A DNA stretch of 64,000 nt from Gilliamella apis (GTDB lineage Bacteria > Pseudomonadota > Gammaproteobacteria > Enterobacterales > Orbaceae). Below the pieces are notes generated by a model. The model saw nothing but the letters and a program-made list of their open reading frames with translations, ran no database searches and had not been told where the DNA came from. Shown piece after piece: positions 17,734-29,913 of this stretch. Position numbers and translations under genes: made by a program. Every line of letters starts with the position of its first letter. The first letter of the stretch is position 1. The stretch covers positions 310,001 to 374,000 of the forward strand of contig NZ_CP132381.1 in the NCBI RefSeq assembly GCF_030758615.1. The letters are read 5' to 3'.

Positions 17734-18456
17734 TTATTTTGCTTTAATATGTGGACTATTGGCATTAATATCTAACCAAGTTTGACGATAACGCTGGCGT
17801 CGCTTTGTTCGGCAATAGTTAACTAAAAGTGTAAATCCTTGTTCTTCCATCAATGTAAAAAAATAGCGCTGCCATTTAGCTGCGGTATTGGCATTAATGC
17901 CTAATTGTTGCTGAATGGTTTTATATGTTTCACCTTGCAGCGATAAATCAATAAACGGCAACCATCGTTCATGGTGAGATAACTTATTAAGTTGATATTT
18001 TTTCAGTGGGTTAAAGGTTCTCCGACAGGTTTTACAACGAAAATTAAGCCGATGGCCAATGCGAATAGTATTCAAAGAGTGGCAATAATCGCAAGGCATG
18101 ACAGACGTCTTAAGTAGCCTAGTAAGCCACGATTTAAAAGCCTTAGCTTGCTGAAAAACTTCTGTTGGTTTTGCTTGAGCAAGGTTAAGAATCGCTTGAT
18201 AAAGTTCTGGTTCATATTGTGCTAACAATTGACGGATAACATTATCCCACCGCCGTGCTGCTCGCGCTGAAAGGTTAAACTTATCTGCAATAAAGCTATG
18301 TGGTTGATTGCTTAACGTCATTGGCGCAATATTTATGAACAATGAAGCTGGTTTAAAACGTCGACATAAAGGCGTTGTCGCCACCAAATCCGGCAACGCC
18401 AGCAAAAAACGCTCAGCGGCAAGATGTTGCTCAATTGGTAATAGAGAATGATACAT
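17734..18456 (-). CDS. Zinc-ribbon/HTH transposase-like protein (DUF746-like)
   Basis: A 240-aa protein with an IS1 InsA-like C-terminal half: a four-cysteine zinc ribbon (CDYC, then CKTC, residues about 123-142) followed by a helix-turn-helix region, ETYKTIQQQLGINANTAAKW, near 180. The N-terminal half is a helical segment that could bind DNA (NLSARAARRWDNVIRQL). No catalytic DDE domain is present and no second gene follows, so it is not a complete transposase. It may be a domesticated regulator or a mobile-element accessory. Imperfect direct repeats flank it. Confidence 0.55.
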   Translation of the reverse strand: MYHSLLPIEQHLAAERFLLALPDLVATTPLCRRFKPASLFINIAPMTLSNQPHSFIADKFNLSARAARRWDNVIRQLLAQYEPELYQAILNLAQAKPTEVFQQAKAFKSWLTRLLKTSVMPCDYCHSLNTIRIGHRLNFRCKTCRRTFNPLKKYQLNKLSHHERWLPFIDLSLQGETYKTIQQQLGINANTAAKWQRYFFTLMEEQGFTLLVNYCRTKRRQRYRQTWLDINANSPHIKAK

Positions 18457-18474
18457 GATCGTTGACCTTTTGAT

Positions 18475-18497
18475 GGCATAGACTCCTTAATTATTTA
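18475..18497 (+). repeat. Right imperfect direct repeat flanking the zinc-ribbon gene
   Basis: Matches the copy at 17695-17717 around the shared core ATAGACTCCT. It lies 18 nt upstream of the zinc-ribbon gene start and could be an operator instead of a mobile-element end. Confidence 0.5.
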
Positions 18498-18591
18498 AAA
18501 AAATATAGCAAATGAAATGTCTAGAAAGGTTTATAGGATAAGTGTAAATGAAAAATTTGTTGTTATTTTTTATGAAATATGATATAATTAA

Positions 18592-18641
18592 ACCTGTATA
18601 GCTGTGGTTATTTTATTAGGAAAAACCACAGCTATACAGGT
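18592..18641. repeat. Perfect 18-bp inverted repeat
   Basis: ACCTGTATAGCTGTGGTT (18592-18609) is the exact reverse complement of 18624-18641, with a 14-nt loop (18610-18623). No T-run follows on either strand, so it is not a typical terminator. It may be a MITE-like or protein-binding palindrome. Confidence 0.7.
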
Positions 18642-18807
18642 CAAAATTTTAACTAAGTTTAATTTCGAAAGATTTCTTGCTTTTTTAATTTTATTCTTCA
18701 TTTTTTACGATTCCTCTAATGGTGATTTTACTGAATTTATTAAATCAGTATTTAATGCTTTTATTATACCATATTTAATGGAAAAATTAAATAAAAACAA
18801 TAAATAA
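18604..18807 (+). CDS. Possible small membrane protein
   Basis: A 67-codon reading frame with one strongly hydrophobic segment (FLAFLILFFIFYD) followed by an amphipathic region and a basic tail, MEKLNKNNK. The only available start is a GTG inside the 18-bp inverted repeat. No good ribosome site is visible, so the true start is uncertain and the gene may be a relic. I recognise no family. Its AT-richness matches the membrane-protein gene that follows on the other strand. Confidence 0.3.
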   Translation: MVILLGKTTAIQVKILTKFNFERFLAFLILFFIFYDSSNGDFTEFIKSVFNAFIIPYLMEKLNKNNK

Positions 18808-18875
18808 GATATTTTTTCTATGTGCTCTTCAAATGTATTTTTAAATTGCAATCATTATAATTGCAATTTAAATAA

Positions 18876-19856
18876 TTATTTTTTATGAATATCAATTTCA
18901 GTATAATTAGATCCATTACAGAGATATGTGGTTAATTGCATATTACTTTCACCTTCTTTAAAATAGAATACACGAAATTCATTTTCATCAACTTTCAAGT
19001 ATCGAGCACTATCACTGGGAACTTTTTGTATAATTTTGTTATCGCATTTAAAATAATTCATTGTGTCAGCAACGTATGTTTTTTCAATAATAGTATTAAT
19101 AATATTATTTACATTATAAGTGATTAATTGAATTGGTAATATAATACTTATGAAAATAAAAATATAAGTTAAAAATGGTAATTTATATAAAATTTTTCTA
19201 TTTTTTGCTAAATCAGCCCAAAATATAATAATTAGCAGTAAAAACATACTTACTATTGTAATAAAGTAATACCAATATATCCCACGTGTTATAGTCGGAA
19301 TTTGTTCTGGGGGAACTGATATTATTTGCGAGACTAAAGAACGCCCAGAATTATTACTAAAGAAATCTAAAAAATTATATATAATAACTAAAAAACTGCT
19401 TTTAATCGCTACAGCCAAACTAGTAATTTTTTTATGATTTACATAAGATGCTATTATTAAGATAGCTGTAATGCATTGAAATATAAAAAAAACAAAAATA
19501 GTTAACCAGTTGAATTTTAATAATAATGCAATAAAAGCTAAAGTACCAAATAGTGTTCCCCAACCAGATAGAAAAAAAATAAAATGCAAAATTTTTTTTG
19601 ATTTTTTTTGGGGTAGTAAAAATGTAAATTTAAGCCATCTAATAGTTAATTGCTTTTGTTGATAACTTGCAAAACCAACATCATAAATTATCAGCATCAT
19701 AATTACTAATGTAATAGAAATTATAAATGTACAAATATCTAGTTGCATTTTATTAAAAATAAGAAAAATTATACCCACAATATAAAATAGAAATAACACG
19801 ATAAACAAAACAGGATATTTCTTAATATTTTTCTTAAGGTTGTGAAAAAAATTCAT
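18876..19856 (-). CDS. Unknown AT-rich multi-span membrane protein
   Basis: A 326-aa protein I do not recognise. About six or seven hydrophobic segments lie in the first 255 residues (e.g. YPVLFIVLFLFYIVGIIFLIF-like helices). A non-membrane C-terminal domain of about 70 residues follows, with two cysteines (FKCDN and LCNGS), probably periplasmic. No catalytic motif is seen. The gene is more AT-rich than its neighbours and stands alone between an inverted repeat and a frameshifted gene, which suggests horizontal origin. Purpose unknown. Confidence 0.6.
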   Translation of the reverse strand: MNFFHNLKKNIKKYPVLFIVLFLFYIVGIIFLIFNKMQLDICTFIISITLVIMMLIIYDVGFASYQQKQLTIRWLKFTFLLPQKKSKKILHFIFFLSGWGTLFGTLAFIALLLKFNWLTIFVFFIFQCITAILIIASYVNHKKITSLAVAIKSSFLVIIYNFLDFFSNNSGRSLVSQIISVPPEQIPTITRGIYWYYFITIVSMFLLLIIIFWADLAKNRKILYKLPFLTYIFIFISIILPIQLITYNVNNIINTIIEKTYVADTMNYFKCDNKIIQKVPSDSARYLKVDENEFRVFYFKEGESNMQLTTYLCNGSNYTEIDIHKK

Positions 19857-20076
19857 TGTTTTCCTTTTATTTTTTCATTGTTTAAAACTACTAATATCTT
19901 ATTTTCTTGTTACAAATCTTGATATATTTCTTATTAGTTCAATTAATGACATCTAAGCATAGATTAAAATATGCTAAATTTGATAAGGTGATAAGACAAT
20001 TATCAAATTGATTAAGTATAACAAACGCTATATTGAAGATACGTAAATTCAAAGGTTTAATATTAAACAGTGAAAC

Positions 20077-20539
20077 TTATTCCACTTCTTGCAATTTGCT
20101 GGTACTACAGATAAGTTTGGCTGTTGTGTGTTGATTTTCATCATTTGCATAAATCGCCCAGCAACTTTTCATCGATGGATTCGATTTTTTTTGCCAATTG
20201 GACTTCCTCACCATTATAGCTACATTTAACGTAGTTTCCATTTTCATCATAGGCTGAATTGATTTGCCATGTGAGGTCATGTTTTTTGCCATCAATAATG
20301 CCAATTTCAGGTTTTAATTCAAATAATTTAACTGGTTCATCGGAATAAACACCAAGACTAGTGAGTAGTAGGCTACGATTTTTGTTGATTGAAACTTGCC
20401 AACCCTCAGGAGTTGCTTCAAGTTCGGGATGATTGGATTTAATATTGATTCGGGTTGGGCAATCAATTTCGTAAGCAGTAGCAACCCCAATAGTTGCCAA
20501 CCACGCTGTTGCAATCAAACTAATTCGGTAACCTTTCAT
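20077..20539 (-). pseudogene. Frameshifted secreted protein, STY0301-like
   Basis: The N-terminus is a signal peptide (MKGYRISLIATAWLATIGVATA, cleaved near AYE), followed by a small domain with cysteines in EIDCP and VKCSY. The reading frame ends early at GDLCK, but the overlapping frame continues from the same point as KSCWAIYAND and runs to a stop at 20077 with LICS. Joined, they restore the usual small periplasmic STY0301-type pattern of two late cysteines. One extra base in the A-run near 20165 would explain the break. Function unknown; a sequencing error is possible. Confidence 0.55.
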
Positions 20540-20636
20540 CTCATCCATCCTGTTTACATGACATATTAATCTATTATTAGTGTTGTTAATTAATTATGCC
20601 AATAATCTAAATCAAATTATTTTTAAAATGCTGTTT

Positions 20637-21500
20637 TTATAATAATGGTGTTGCTCGATACTGTAAATCAGGTTTTTTCAGCCAGTCCTGTGAATCAATA
20701 ATCGCTAGTTCTCTAACCTCTTTTTGTTTGGTAACAGCTAATACATGATTCGCTGCATTGGCCGCTAGTTCAAACGCATTTAATTGTGATTTGCCATTGA
20801 TTAAATGAGCAGTGAACAAGCTACAGATTAAATCGCCAACGCCCAATGGACGATAAGGAAAATCATATAATGGACGGGCAAGGTGATAACTTTGCGATGG
20901 TGTGGCTAATATCATTTCAAACAATTCTGTGGTTTTGCCGGCATGGACTAAATTCTTAACTAAAATTGCTTGGATAGGTTGATGTTGCAGTTTTTTGATT
21001 GCCGTTTGTACATCGCTAAAGGTTTTAATTTCGATATTCGATAATATCTGTAATTCTAATAGATTCGGCGTAATATAGTCTGCATGTTTAATCGCTTGGT
21101 TAGTGAAAAAATCAATAATATTTTGCGGCAGCGAACTCCCTTTATTAATATCTCCGCCCATAACCGGATCGCACACATAAATGGCGTTAGGGTTATAATA
21201 TTTTATCTTTTTTACTGCTTCGATAATTTCTTCACCTTGTTCGGCAAGGCCGATGTAACCTGATATAACGGCATCAATTGATTTTAAAACGCCAATTTTT
21301 TCGAGACTATTTACGATCCGTGTAATTTGCTGAGCCCCCAGCACAATACCATCATAATCGGGATAAACCGTATTACTCGATAGTTGTACTGTGTGGATCG
21401 GCATGACTTCAACGCCTTGTAATTGCATGGCTAATGTGGCAACTTTGTTGCCTGCATAGCCATAAACAACATTAGATTGAATTGATAAAACGGTTTTCAT
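20637..21500 (-). CDS. pdxY: Pyridoxal kinase PdxY
   Basis: Phosphorylates pyridoxal to pyridoxal-5'-phosphate in the B6 salvage pathway. The 287-aa protein is of the ribokinase-like superfamily with PdxY features: SIQSNVVYGYAGN at the N-terminus, SGYIGLAEQGE near 80, CDPVMGGDINKG near 112, TPNLLELQIL near 143 and the ATP/anion-hole segment PLGVGDLICSLF near 222. The length equals E. coli PdxY. It lies 14 nt downstream of a transporter gene on the same strand, so they are probably co-transcribed. Confidence 0.92.
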   Translation of the reverse strand: MKTVLSIQSNVVYGYAGNKVATLAMQLQGVEVMPIHTVQLSSNTVYPDYDGIVLGAQQITRIVNSLEKIGVLKSIDAVISGYIGLAEQGEEIIEAVKKIKYYNPNAIYVCDPVMGGDINKGSSLPQNIIDFFTNQAIKHADYITPNLLELQILSNIEIKTFSDVQTAIKKLQHQPIQAILVKNLVHAGKTTELFEMILATPSQSYHLARPLYDFPYRPLGVGDLICSLFTAHLINGKSQLNAFELAANAANHVLAVTKQKEVRELAIIDSQDWLKKPDLQYRATPLL

Positions 21501-21514
21501 AAGTCGTTGCCTTT

Positions 21515-22795
21515 TTATTCATCATAATAGTGATAATGGCTTAAAAGATAGATGCTGATAATAGATAGCATTGCTAATCCACAATAAAATAGCGCTAATG
21601 GTAACCAATAAGTTTGGTAGGTAAAGATAATATAACCCCCGATCAATGGAATAAGGCTACCAAAAATAGCTGCGCAACCTTGATAGCTCATGGATAAGCC
21701 TGTATAGCGAATTCTAGCAGGGAAAATTCGGCTTAAATAACCCGCTATTACCCCATAGAAACCACTGTAACAAAGTACATTTAATGAAATACCAATAATA
21801 AAGCTAGTTTTTGTTCCTGCTTGAATAATGGGAAATAACAAAAATACGGATGCCATCGCTAATATTGCTGAAATAATTAAAAAGCGTGTTGCTGAAAACT
21901 TTTCTGAAAAATAAGAGATAAATGGTTGCGCAATAAAGTGTACCATTGCAATCCAAAATAGTGCATCAACGATGATGTTCTTCTCAACACCTAGAGCCAT
22001 TGTTGTATAACCAATCATTAGTGTATTAGAAAAAATACCACTAAATGACAGTACATTGGCGCATATGGCTAATACCAGTATTGGCGTTGCCCGTTTAAAC
22101 ACCTCAATAATTGGCACCGACTCTTTTTGTTTCAAGCTCGCTTGCTTTTTAGCTGATTCGATAAATACGGGTGACTCGGTTAAGGTAATTCTGGCAATAA
22201 TTCCAACAATTAATAAAACAAAACTGACTAAAAATGGGATCCGCCAATAACCGCTATCTATAAGTTTATCCGTAGGCAAGCTAATGATATAAGAAAAAAC
22301 TAATAATGCGAGAATATTACCTGCCGGACTCCCCCACTGAGCAAACGATGAGAAAAAGTTTTTTAAGCCTTTGGGAGCATGTTCATTAGCCATTAATACT
22401 GCGCCACCCCATTCACCACCGACAGCAATACCTTGTAAAATACGTAATCCAACTAACAGTATCGGTGCGATGATGCCTGCTTGTTGATAAGAGGGTAACA
22501 AACCAACACACGTTGTCGCAATGCCCATTAATAGCAAAGTAATAATTAGTGATTTTTTCCGTCCTAATCGATCGCCAATATGGCCAAAAATTATTGCGCC
22601 TAATGGTCGAGATAAAAAACCAACTGCAAATGAGGCAAACGCCCCTAAAACTTGCACAAATTGATTATCAGAAGGAAAGAAAAGTTGACCAAAAATTAAG
22701 ACTGATGCTAACGCATAGATATAAAAATCATACCATTCAATGGTAGTACCAATAAAAGCAGCAAAAGCAACTTTTTTAGCAGATGAATTGGACAT
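21515..22795 (-). CDS. MFS transporter, metabolite:H+ symporter (MHS) family
   Basis: A 426-aa inner-membrane protein with twelve predicted spans. The start AAFIGTTIEWYDFYIY is the characteristic opening of the MHS subfamily (ShiA, ProP, KgtP, CitA). The loop GHIGDRLGRKKSL and the mid-protein GGEWGGAVLMANEHAP are also MHS signatures. The substrate cannot be read from the sequence. The tight linkage to pdxY hints at a B6 vitamer or a related metabolite, but this is only contextual. Confidence 0.88.
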   Translation of the reverse strand: MSNSSAKKVAFAAFIGTTIEWYDFYIYALASVLIFGQLFFPSDNQFVQVLGAFASFAVGFLSRPLGAIIFGHIGDRLGRKKSLIITLLLMGIATTCVGLLPSYQQAGIIAPILLVGLRILQGIAVGGEWGGAVLMANEHAPKGLKNFFSSFAQWGSPAGNILALLVFSYIISLPTDKLIDSGYWRIPFLVSFVLLIVGIIARITLTESPVFIESAKKQASLKQKESVPIIEVFKRATPILVLAICANVLSFSGIFSNTLMIGYTTMALGVEKNIIVDALFWIAMVHFIAQPFISYFSEKFSATRFLIISAILAMASVFLLFPIIQAGTKTSFIIGISLNVLCYSGFYGVIAGYLSRIFPARIRYTGLSMSYQGCAAIFGSLIPLIGGYIIFTYQTYWLPLALFYCGLAMLSIISIYLLSHYHYYDE

Positions 22796-23188
22796 AGTTA
22801 GACCTTGCTAAGTCAATGACTAATGTAAATTTGTAAAGACAGAGAAACTAACACAAAACCATTAATATCACAATTTGTTATCTGATAAGATAAGAAAAAT
22901 TATGTAAAAAGATGGTTGTTCTAATTTGAATCATAATATTGTCATTTAAAGATAATTAGTGATTATTCATAGTGGATTATTTGGGTTATTTTATTAAATA
23001 AAGATCTCAATTGATTGCACAAAGCTGAAATTGAAGGCGCCTTAAAAATTAGCAAAAATATTAAAGTTTGCGGTTAATTAACGCATAGCAATGTAATTAT
23101 CTAAGTTATATAAAATAAGATATAGATCACATTTCTTAAATTTTAATTTGAAATAAATATTAGTTATATATACTATCGGATCCATTAA
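22796..23188. other. Region upstream of the bgl operon
   Basis: Gene-free, AT-rich. It must hold the bgl promoter. A half-consensus CRP site (TAAGATATAGATCACA near 23116-23131) fits catabolite control, but the left half is weak. No other structure is clear. Confidence 0.35.
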
Positions 23189-23219
23189 GGCATGTTACTG
23201 ATTTAATTCAGGCAGGACC
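23189..23219 (+). promoter_or_regulatory. RAT antiterminator target of the bgl leader
   Basis: GGCATGTTACTG, a short spacer and CAGGCAGGACC match the ribonucleic antiterminator of BglG/LicT-type regulators. The 3' end overlaps the left arm of the following terminator, so the two RNA structures are mutually exclusive. Confidence 0.85.
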
Positions 23220-23269
23220 AAAACAAAAACTTATCTAGAAGGTGAGTTTTTGTTTTGGTCTTTTTTTTT
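23216..23269 (+). terminator. Leader terminator of the bgl operon
   Basis: GACCAAAACAAAAAC (23216-23230) pairs with GTTTTTGTTTTGGTC (23246-23260), followed by nine T residues. It halts transcription 25 nt before bglF unless the antiterminator folds the RAT. Confidence 0.9.
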
Positions 23270-23293
23270 GGATCTTTTAGAGTGAGTGTATAT

Positions 23294-26609
<3,316 letters not shown>

Positions 26610-26614
26610 CCGTT

Positions 26615-27454
26615 ATGATAACATTTAAAGTTGATAAAATTTTAAATAACAGCCTAGTATTATCCAAAAATAGTGATAATAACGAGGTGATCCTGATGGG
26701 AAAAGGGATCGGTTTTAATGCTAAAGTTGGTGATCTGCTTGATGCTGAGCAGATTGAGAAATGTTTTGTTTTACAACAAATAACAGATATTCAAGGTTAT
26801 CTTAACTTAATTGAATCATTACCTGATGATTACATCGAGTTAACGAGATTTTTGTTAGACTATGCGAACAAAACATTACAAACGACTTTTAGAGAAACAC
26901 TCTTTTTTACCTTATTAGATCACCTCAATTATGCTATTGAAAGATATTATTCAGGAGTGGTTATTCAAAATCGCTTGTTATACGAAGTGAAAAGCTTTTA
27001 TCCTAAAGAGTTTGAAGTTGCAAAGTATGGCATAACCTATATAAACCAACGTCTTAATATTAGTTTACCTGAGGAGGAAGCAGGTAACATAGCCTTTCAT
27101 TTAGTTAACGGCCAATCACATCAACAAACTATGCAGCATACGTTATTGTCCGTTAAAATGTTGAAGGATATATTCAATATTATTCAATTTAATTTTGCAA
27201 TTCGAATAGATAAACAATCGTTAAATTATTCACGTTTTTTAACTCATATGCAGTTTTTTATTCAGCGTATTTTTGAGCAGAAGCAGCTACAATCTGATAA
27301 TGATTTTGTTTTTCAACAGGTGATTAGGCAATATCCAGATGAGTTTAAATGTGCAAATATCATTAAAAAATATTTAATTAATCAGCTCAATATCACGATT
27401 TCAAATGAAGAAATCCTCTATTTAATACTACATATCATTCGTATTGTACATTAA
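26615..27454 (+). CDS. BglG/LicT-family transcriptional antiterminator
   Basis: A 279-aa RNA-binding antiterminator. The N-terminal CAT domain (about 1-56, including LGSK-like VLSKNSDNNEVILMGKGIGF) binds the RAT in the leader at 23189. Two PRD domains follow, with conserved histidines in LLDHLNYAIER (PRD1), FHLVNGQ and LILHIIRI (PRD2), which would be regulated by BglF and HPr phosphorylation. It lies 5 nt after the phospho-beta-glucosidase gene. Here the antiterminator is the last gene of the operon; E. coli bgl has it first. Confidence 0.9.
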   Translation: MITFKVDKILNNSLVLSKNSDNNEVILMGKGIGFNAKVGDLLDAEQIEKCFVLQQITDIQGYLNLIESLPDDYIELTRFLLDYANKTLQTTFRETLFFTLLDHLNYAIERYYSGVVIQNRLLYEVKSFYPKEFEVAKYGITYINQRLNISLPEEEAGNIAFHLVNGQSHQQTMQHTLLSVKMLKDIFNIIQFNFAIRIDKQSLNYSRFLTHMQFFIQRIFEQKQLQSDNDFVFQQVIRQYPDEFKCANIIKKYLINQLNITISNEEILYLILHIIRIVH

Positions 27455-28157
27455 ATCAAGCAAACAAAAGTCAGCATTGATGTTTATATCGATAATTAAT
27501 ACCAAAATAGAAGATTATTGCAAATTGTGTAACTTTATCATTTGCTTTTAATATTCGATGGTTAATTATTCATTTGGATCTGTTTCAATATTCTGCAAAT
27601 ATGAAACAATCGGTAAATCAGCTTCAGCCCAATCAAGATGATTTAGTTCATTAATATCTAGCCAACAAATTTTATTATGTTCTAAACATATTGGATCATC
27701 AATTAGCTGACAAAGAAAATTTATTGAAAAATAGCTTTAAAAATGTTTTTCAATACTATCAAAGGATAAATAGCTATTTGCCTTTCGAATAATAATTAAA
27801 GAAGTTTTTTAAACAGTTTAAACAGGCTACCAAGAGGATAACGTTTTAACTTGATTAGATTTTACAGATAGAATGTTGTTAATATGATTTATCGGCGGTT
27901 ATTTTTTTAATACAGCAGTACTTTTAATGCGAATTGCTGGTCTTTTGTTTTTAGATTGATTGCTTAGTGTCATTGTTAATAGTCAGATTTAGTTAGTAGC
28001 GAATGTTATTAATTTGTTGGTTACCTGGTGTGTATAGGGTTTATTTAATCTTATTTTCACGGATAATTAGGATAAATAAACCCTTTATTATGGTTGTTCT
28101 TAGGTTGCTTTATAGCACGGTAAAATTTAAGTTATTATCATGACAAGTTCATTTCAC
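27455..28157. other. Gene-poor region with a decayed NUDIX gene
   Basis: About 700 bases between the bgl operon and the lyxose isomerase gene, both 3' ends. Apart from the NUDIX remnant at 27566-27736 I see no coding signal. The sequence looks like decaying DNA. Confidence 0.5.
27566..27736 (-). pseudogene. Remnant of a NUDIX hydrolase (MutT/NudG-like)
   Basis: The minus strand encodes a 56-residue tail with CLEHNKICWLDINELNHL and DWAEADLPIVSYL before a stop. EH-x-x-x-x-W and the closing ADLPIV are typical of the C-terminal half of 8-oxo-dGTP/CTP pyrophosphohydrolases. The NUDIX box itself is missing and a stop codon precedes the fragment, so the gene is truncated and dead. Confidence 0.65.
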
Positions 28158-28700
28158 TTATGTGATTTGGTCTTGGCAAACTCTATTGATATTTGGGTTG
28201 GTAAAAATATCAAATTCATCATAACTGGTTGATGAGAATTCACTTATTACAGCACCTTCAGGCCCAGCTTTAAACCAATGTTTAATATTGGGGTCGATGG
28301 TATATTGCTCACCGGGGAGTAATTCAATCTCTTGGCGAGCAGTATAGTATTGTTGATTACCACCCTGTGGTAAAGTACAAGATATACTGCCCTTATTTTC
28401 ACCTTCAACATATAAATATACTTTACCCCATCGACAACGAAATGTTTCTTGTTTTCCTCTGCTGTTGTTGATGTCAGGATGTCGATGTTCAGGGCAGGTT
28501 TGGTTAGGTAGTAATACCATTTCTTTGGCACAATATCGGTCAGTATTAATATAAATAATTAAATTTAAACCTTCATTTTCAATATTATTTAAACCGAAAT
28601 CAGCAAACTCAATATTATTTAACTCTTGTTCAGTTAGAATAAGTTGAGATTTTTTATATAACTCTTTGACATTATTCTTATAATCTTCACTAACTAACAT
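28158..28700 (-). CDS. D-lyxose/D-mannose ketol-isomerase family enzyme
   Basis: A cupin-fold sugar isomerase of 180 aa. The metal-binding residues are visible in LLPNQTCPEHRHP near 85 (two histidines), in the KQETFRCRWG glutamate near 105 and in a late histidine, NIKHWFKAGPEG, near 150. Characterised members, including one from a sugar-utilisation operon of E. coli O157:H7, interconvert D-lyxose/D-xylulose and D-mannose/D-fructose. I start at the ATG at 28700 because AGGTG precedes it. It lies 98 nt after the EIIC gene and closes the PTS operon. Confidence 0.85.
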   Translation of the reverse strand: MLVSEDYKNNVKELYKKSQLILTEQELNNIEFADFGLNNIENEGLNLIIYINTDRYCAKEMVLLPNQTCPEHRHPDINNSRGKQETFRCRWGKVYLYVEGENKGSISCTLPQGGNQQYYTARQEIELLPGEQYTIDPNIKHWFKAGPEGAVISEFSSTSYDEFDIFTNPNINRVCQDQIT

Positions 28701-28798
28701 AGTACACCTCATATAACTAAAACTAAGTCTATATTTAGTATTTAGATGGTTATGGTTTAATCGATAATGACCTCCATAACCATCCAATTTTTATAGAC

Positions 28799-29893
28799 TT
28801 AGCTGATTTTGATTGAATCTAAGTCAATATCTTTCTCGTCATCAATAGTGAGTTCATTGTTATCATCTAGATTGACTCGTTTTTTCAGTACAAATAATAT
28901 AATTGCGGTAGCAAGTGAGCCAGCCATTAAGGCAATAAACCATTGGATAGGATTGACCATTGTCACCATTGCAAATAGCCCACCAGCAGGTGCTGGTGTA
29001 GCACTACCACATGCCATACTAATTGCACCACCAACAGCACCACCGACACCAGTTGCTACTAAACATCTGAGTAAGTCATTAAAGATAATCGGATAACAAC
29101 CTTCTGTGATTTGGCAGACTCCCATTGGAAATGCTGCTTTTAATGTTTCAACTTCATTGTTGGTATAAATATTTTTAGAAAATATTTTTTGCATAAAGTA
29201 AGCGATTGTCATTCCAAAAGGCGTTACCATTGAGGCTAAAATCATAACTGCCATTGGTTCATAACCATTTGGACCTAATGAAAGTAAAAACATGACCACG
29301 GTTTTATTGATTGGGCCACCATAATCAATTCCTGAAAGAACACCAATAATTAATCCATATACAATTTTTTCACTCGTATTAAGATTTTTTAAGTAGTCCA
29401 TAAGTAATTCAGTGAATGCAGCAATTGGGGTGCCGACAACGTAGTACATTATGAGACCCATGGCAAACGCCGATAATAAAGGAATAATTAAAACCGGTCT
29501 TAGCCCTTCCGCCCAATGTGGTACTTTAATTTTTTCTCTGAGAAGTAAAGCAATATAACCAGCAATATAGCCACCGATAAAACCACCGATAAAGCCTGCG
29601 CCGATATTAATCGCAATTAGTCCAGTCAAAAAACCGGGAGCAATACCTGGTTTATCAGCGATTGAATAAGATATACCCGTAGATATCACCACCGGTAACA
29701 TTCCAAGAACCAGAACCCCCATAGTTGAAAGCGCATCAACTAATCGGAAATCATCATGGAAACTATTCATTACTTGCCCACCAAATAAACTACCTATAGC
29801 GAGACAAAAACCAGCACTGACAACAATGGGTATTAAATATGATATAGCTGTTAGAGCATGACGCTTTAACTCTATTAATTTGAACATCTTCAT
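28799..29893 (-). CDS. PTS fructose-type EIIC component
   Basis: Membrane channel of a fructose/mannitol-superfamily PTS. The 364-aa protein has about nine or ten hydrophobic spans, starting with ALTAISYLIPIVVSAGFCLA as in FruA-type EIIC domains. PGFLTGL, the glycine-rich GGFIGGYIAGY near 105 and GGPINKTV near 200 are further EIIC-Fru signatures. I start at the ATG at 29893, which has GAGGT at the right distance. It acts with separate EIIA and EIIB genes just upstream. The sugar is not known; the downstream isomerase suggests a rare hexose or pentose. Confidence 0.88.
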   Translation of the reverse strand: MKMFKLIELKRHALTAISYLIPIVVSAGFCLAIGSLFGGQVMNSFHDDFRLVDALSTMGVLVLGMLPVVISTGISYSIADKPGIAPGFLTGLIAINIGAGFIGGFIGGYIAGYIALLLREKIKVPHWAEGLRPVLIIPLLSAFAMGLIMYYVVGTPIAAFTELLMDYLKNLNTSEKIVYGLIIGVLSGIDYGGPINKTVVMFLLSLGPNGYEPMAVMILASMVTPFGMTIAYFMQKIFSKNIYTNNEVETLKAAFPMGVCQITEGCYPIIFNDLLRCLVATGVGGAVGGAISMACGSATPAPAGGLFAMVTMVNPIQWFIALMAGSLATAIILFVLKKRVNLDDNNELTIDDEKDIDLDSIKIS

Positions 29894-29913
29894 GTGCAAC
29901 CTCACCTGTAAGA

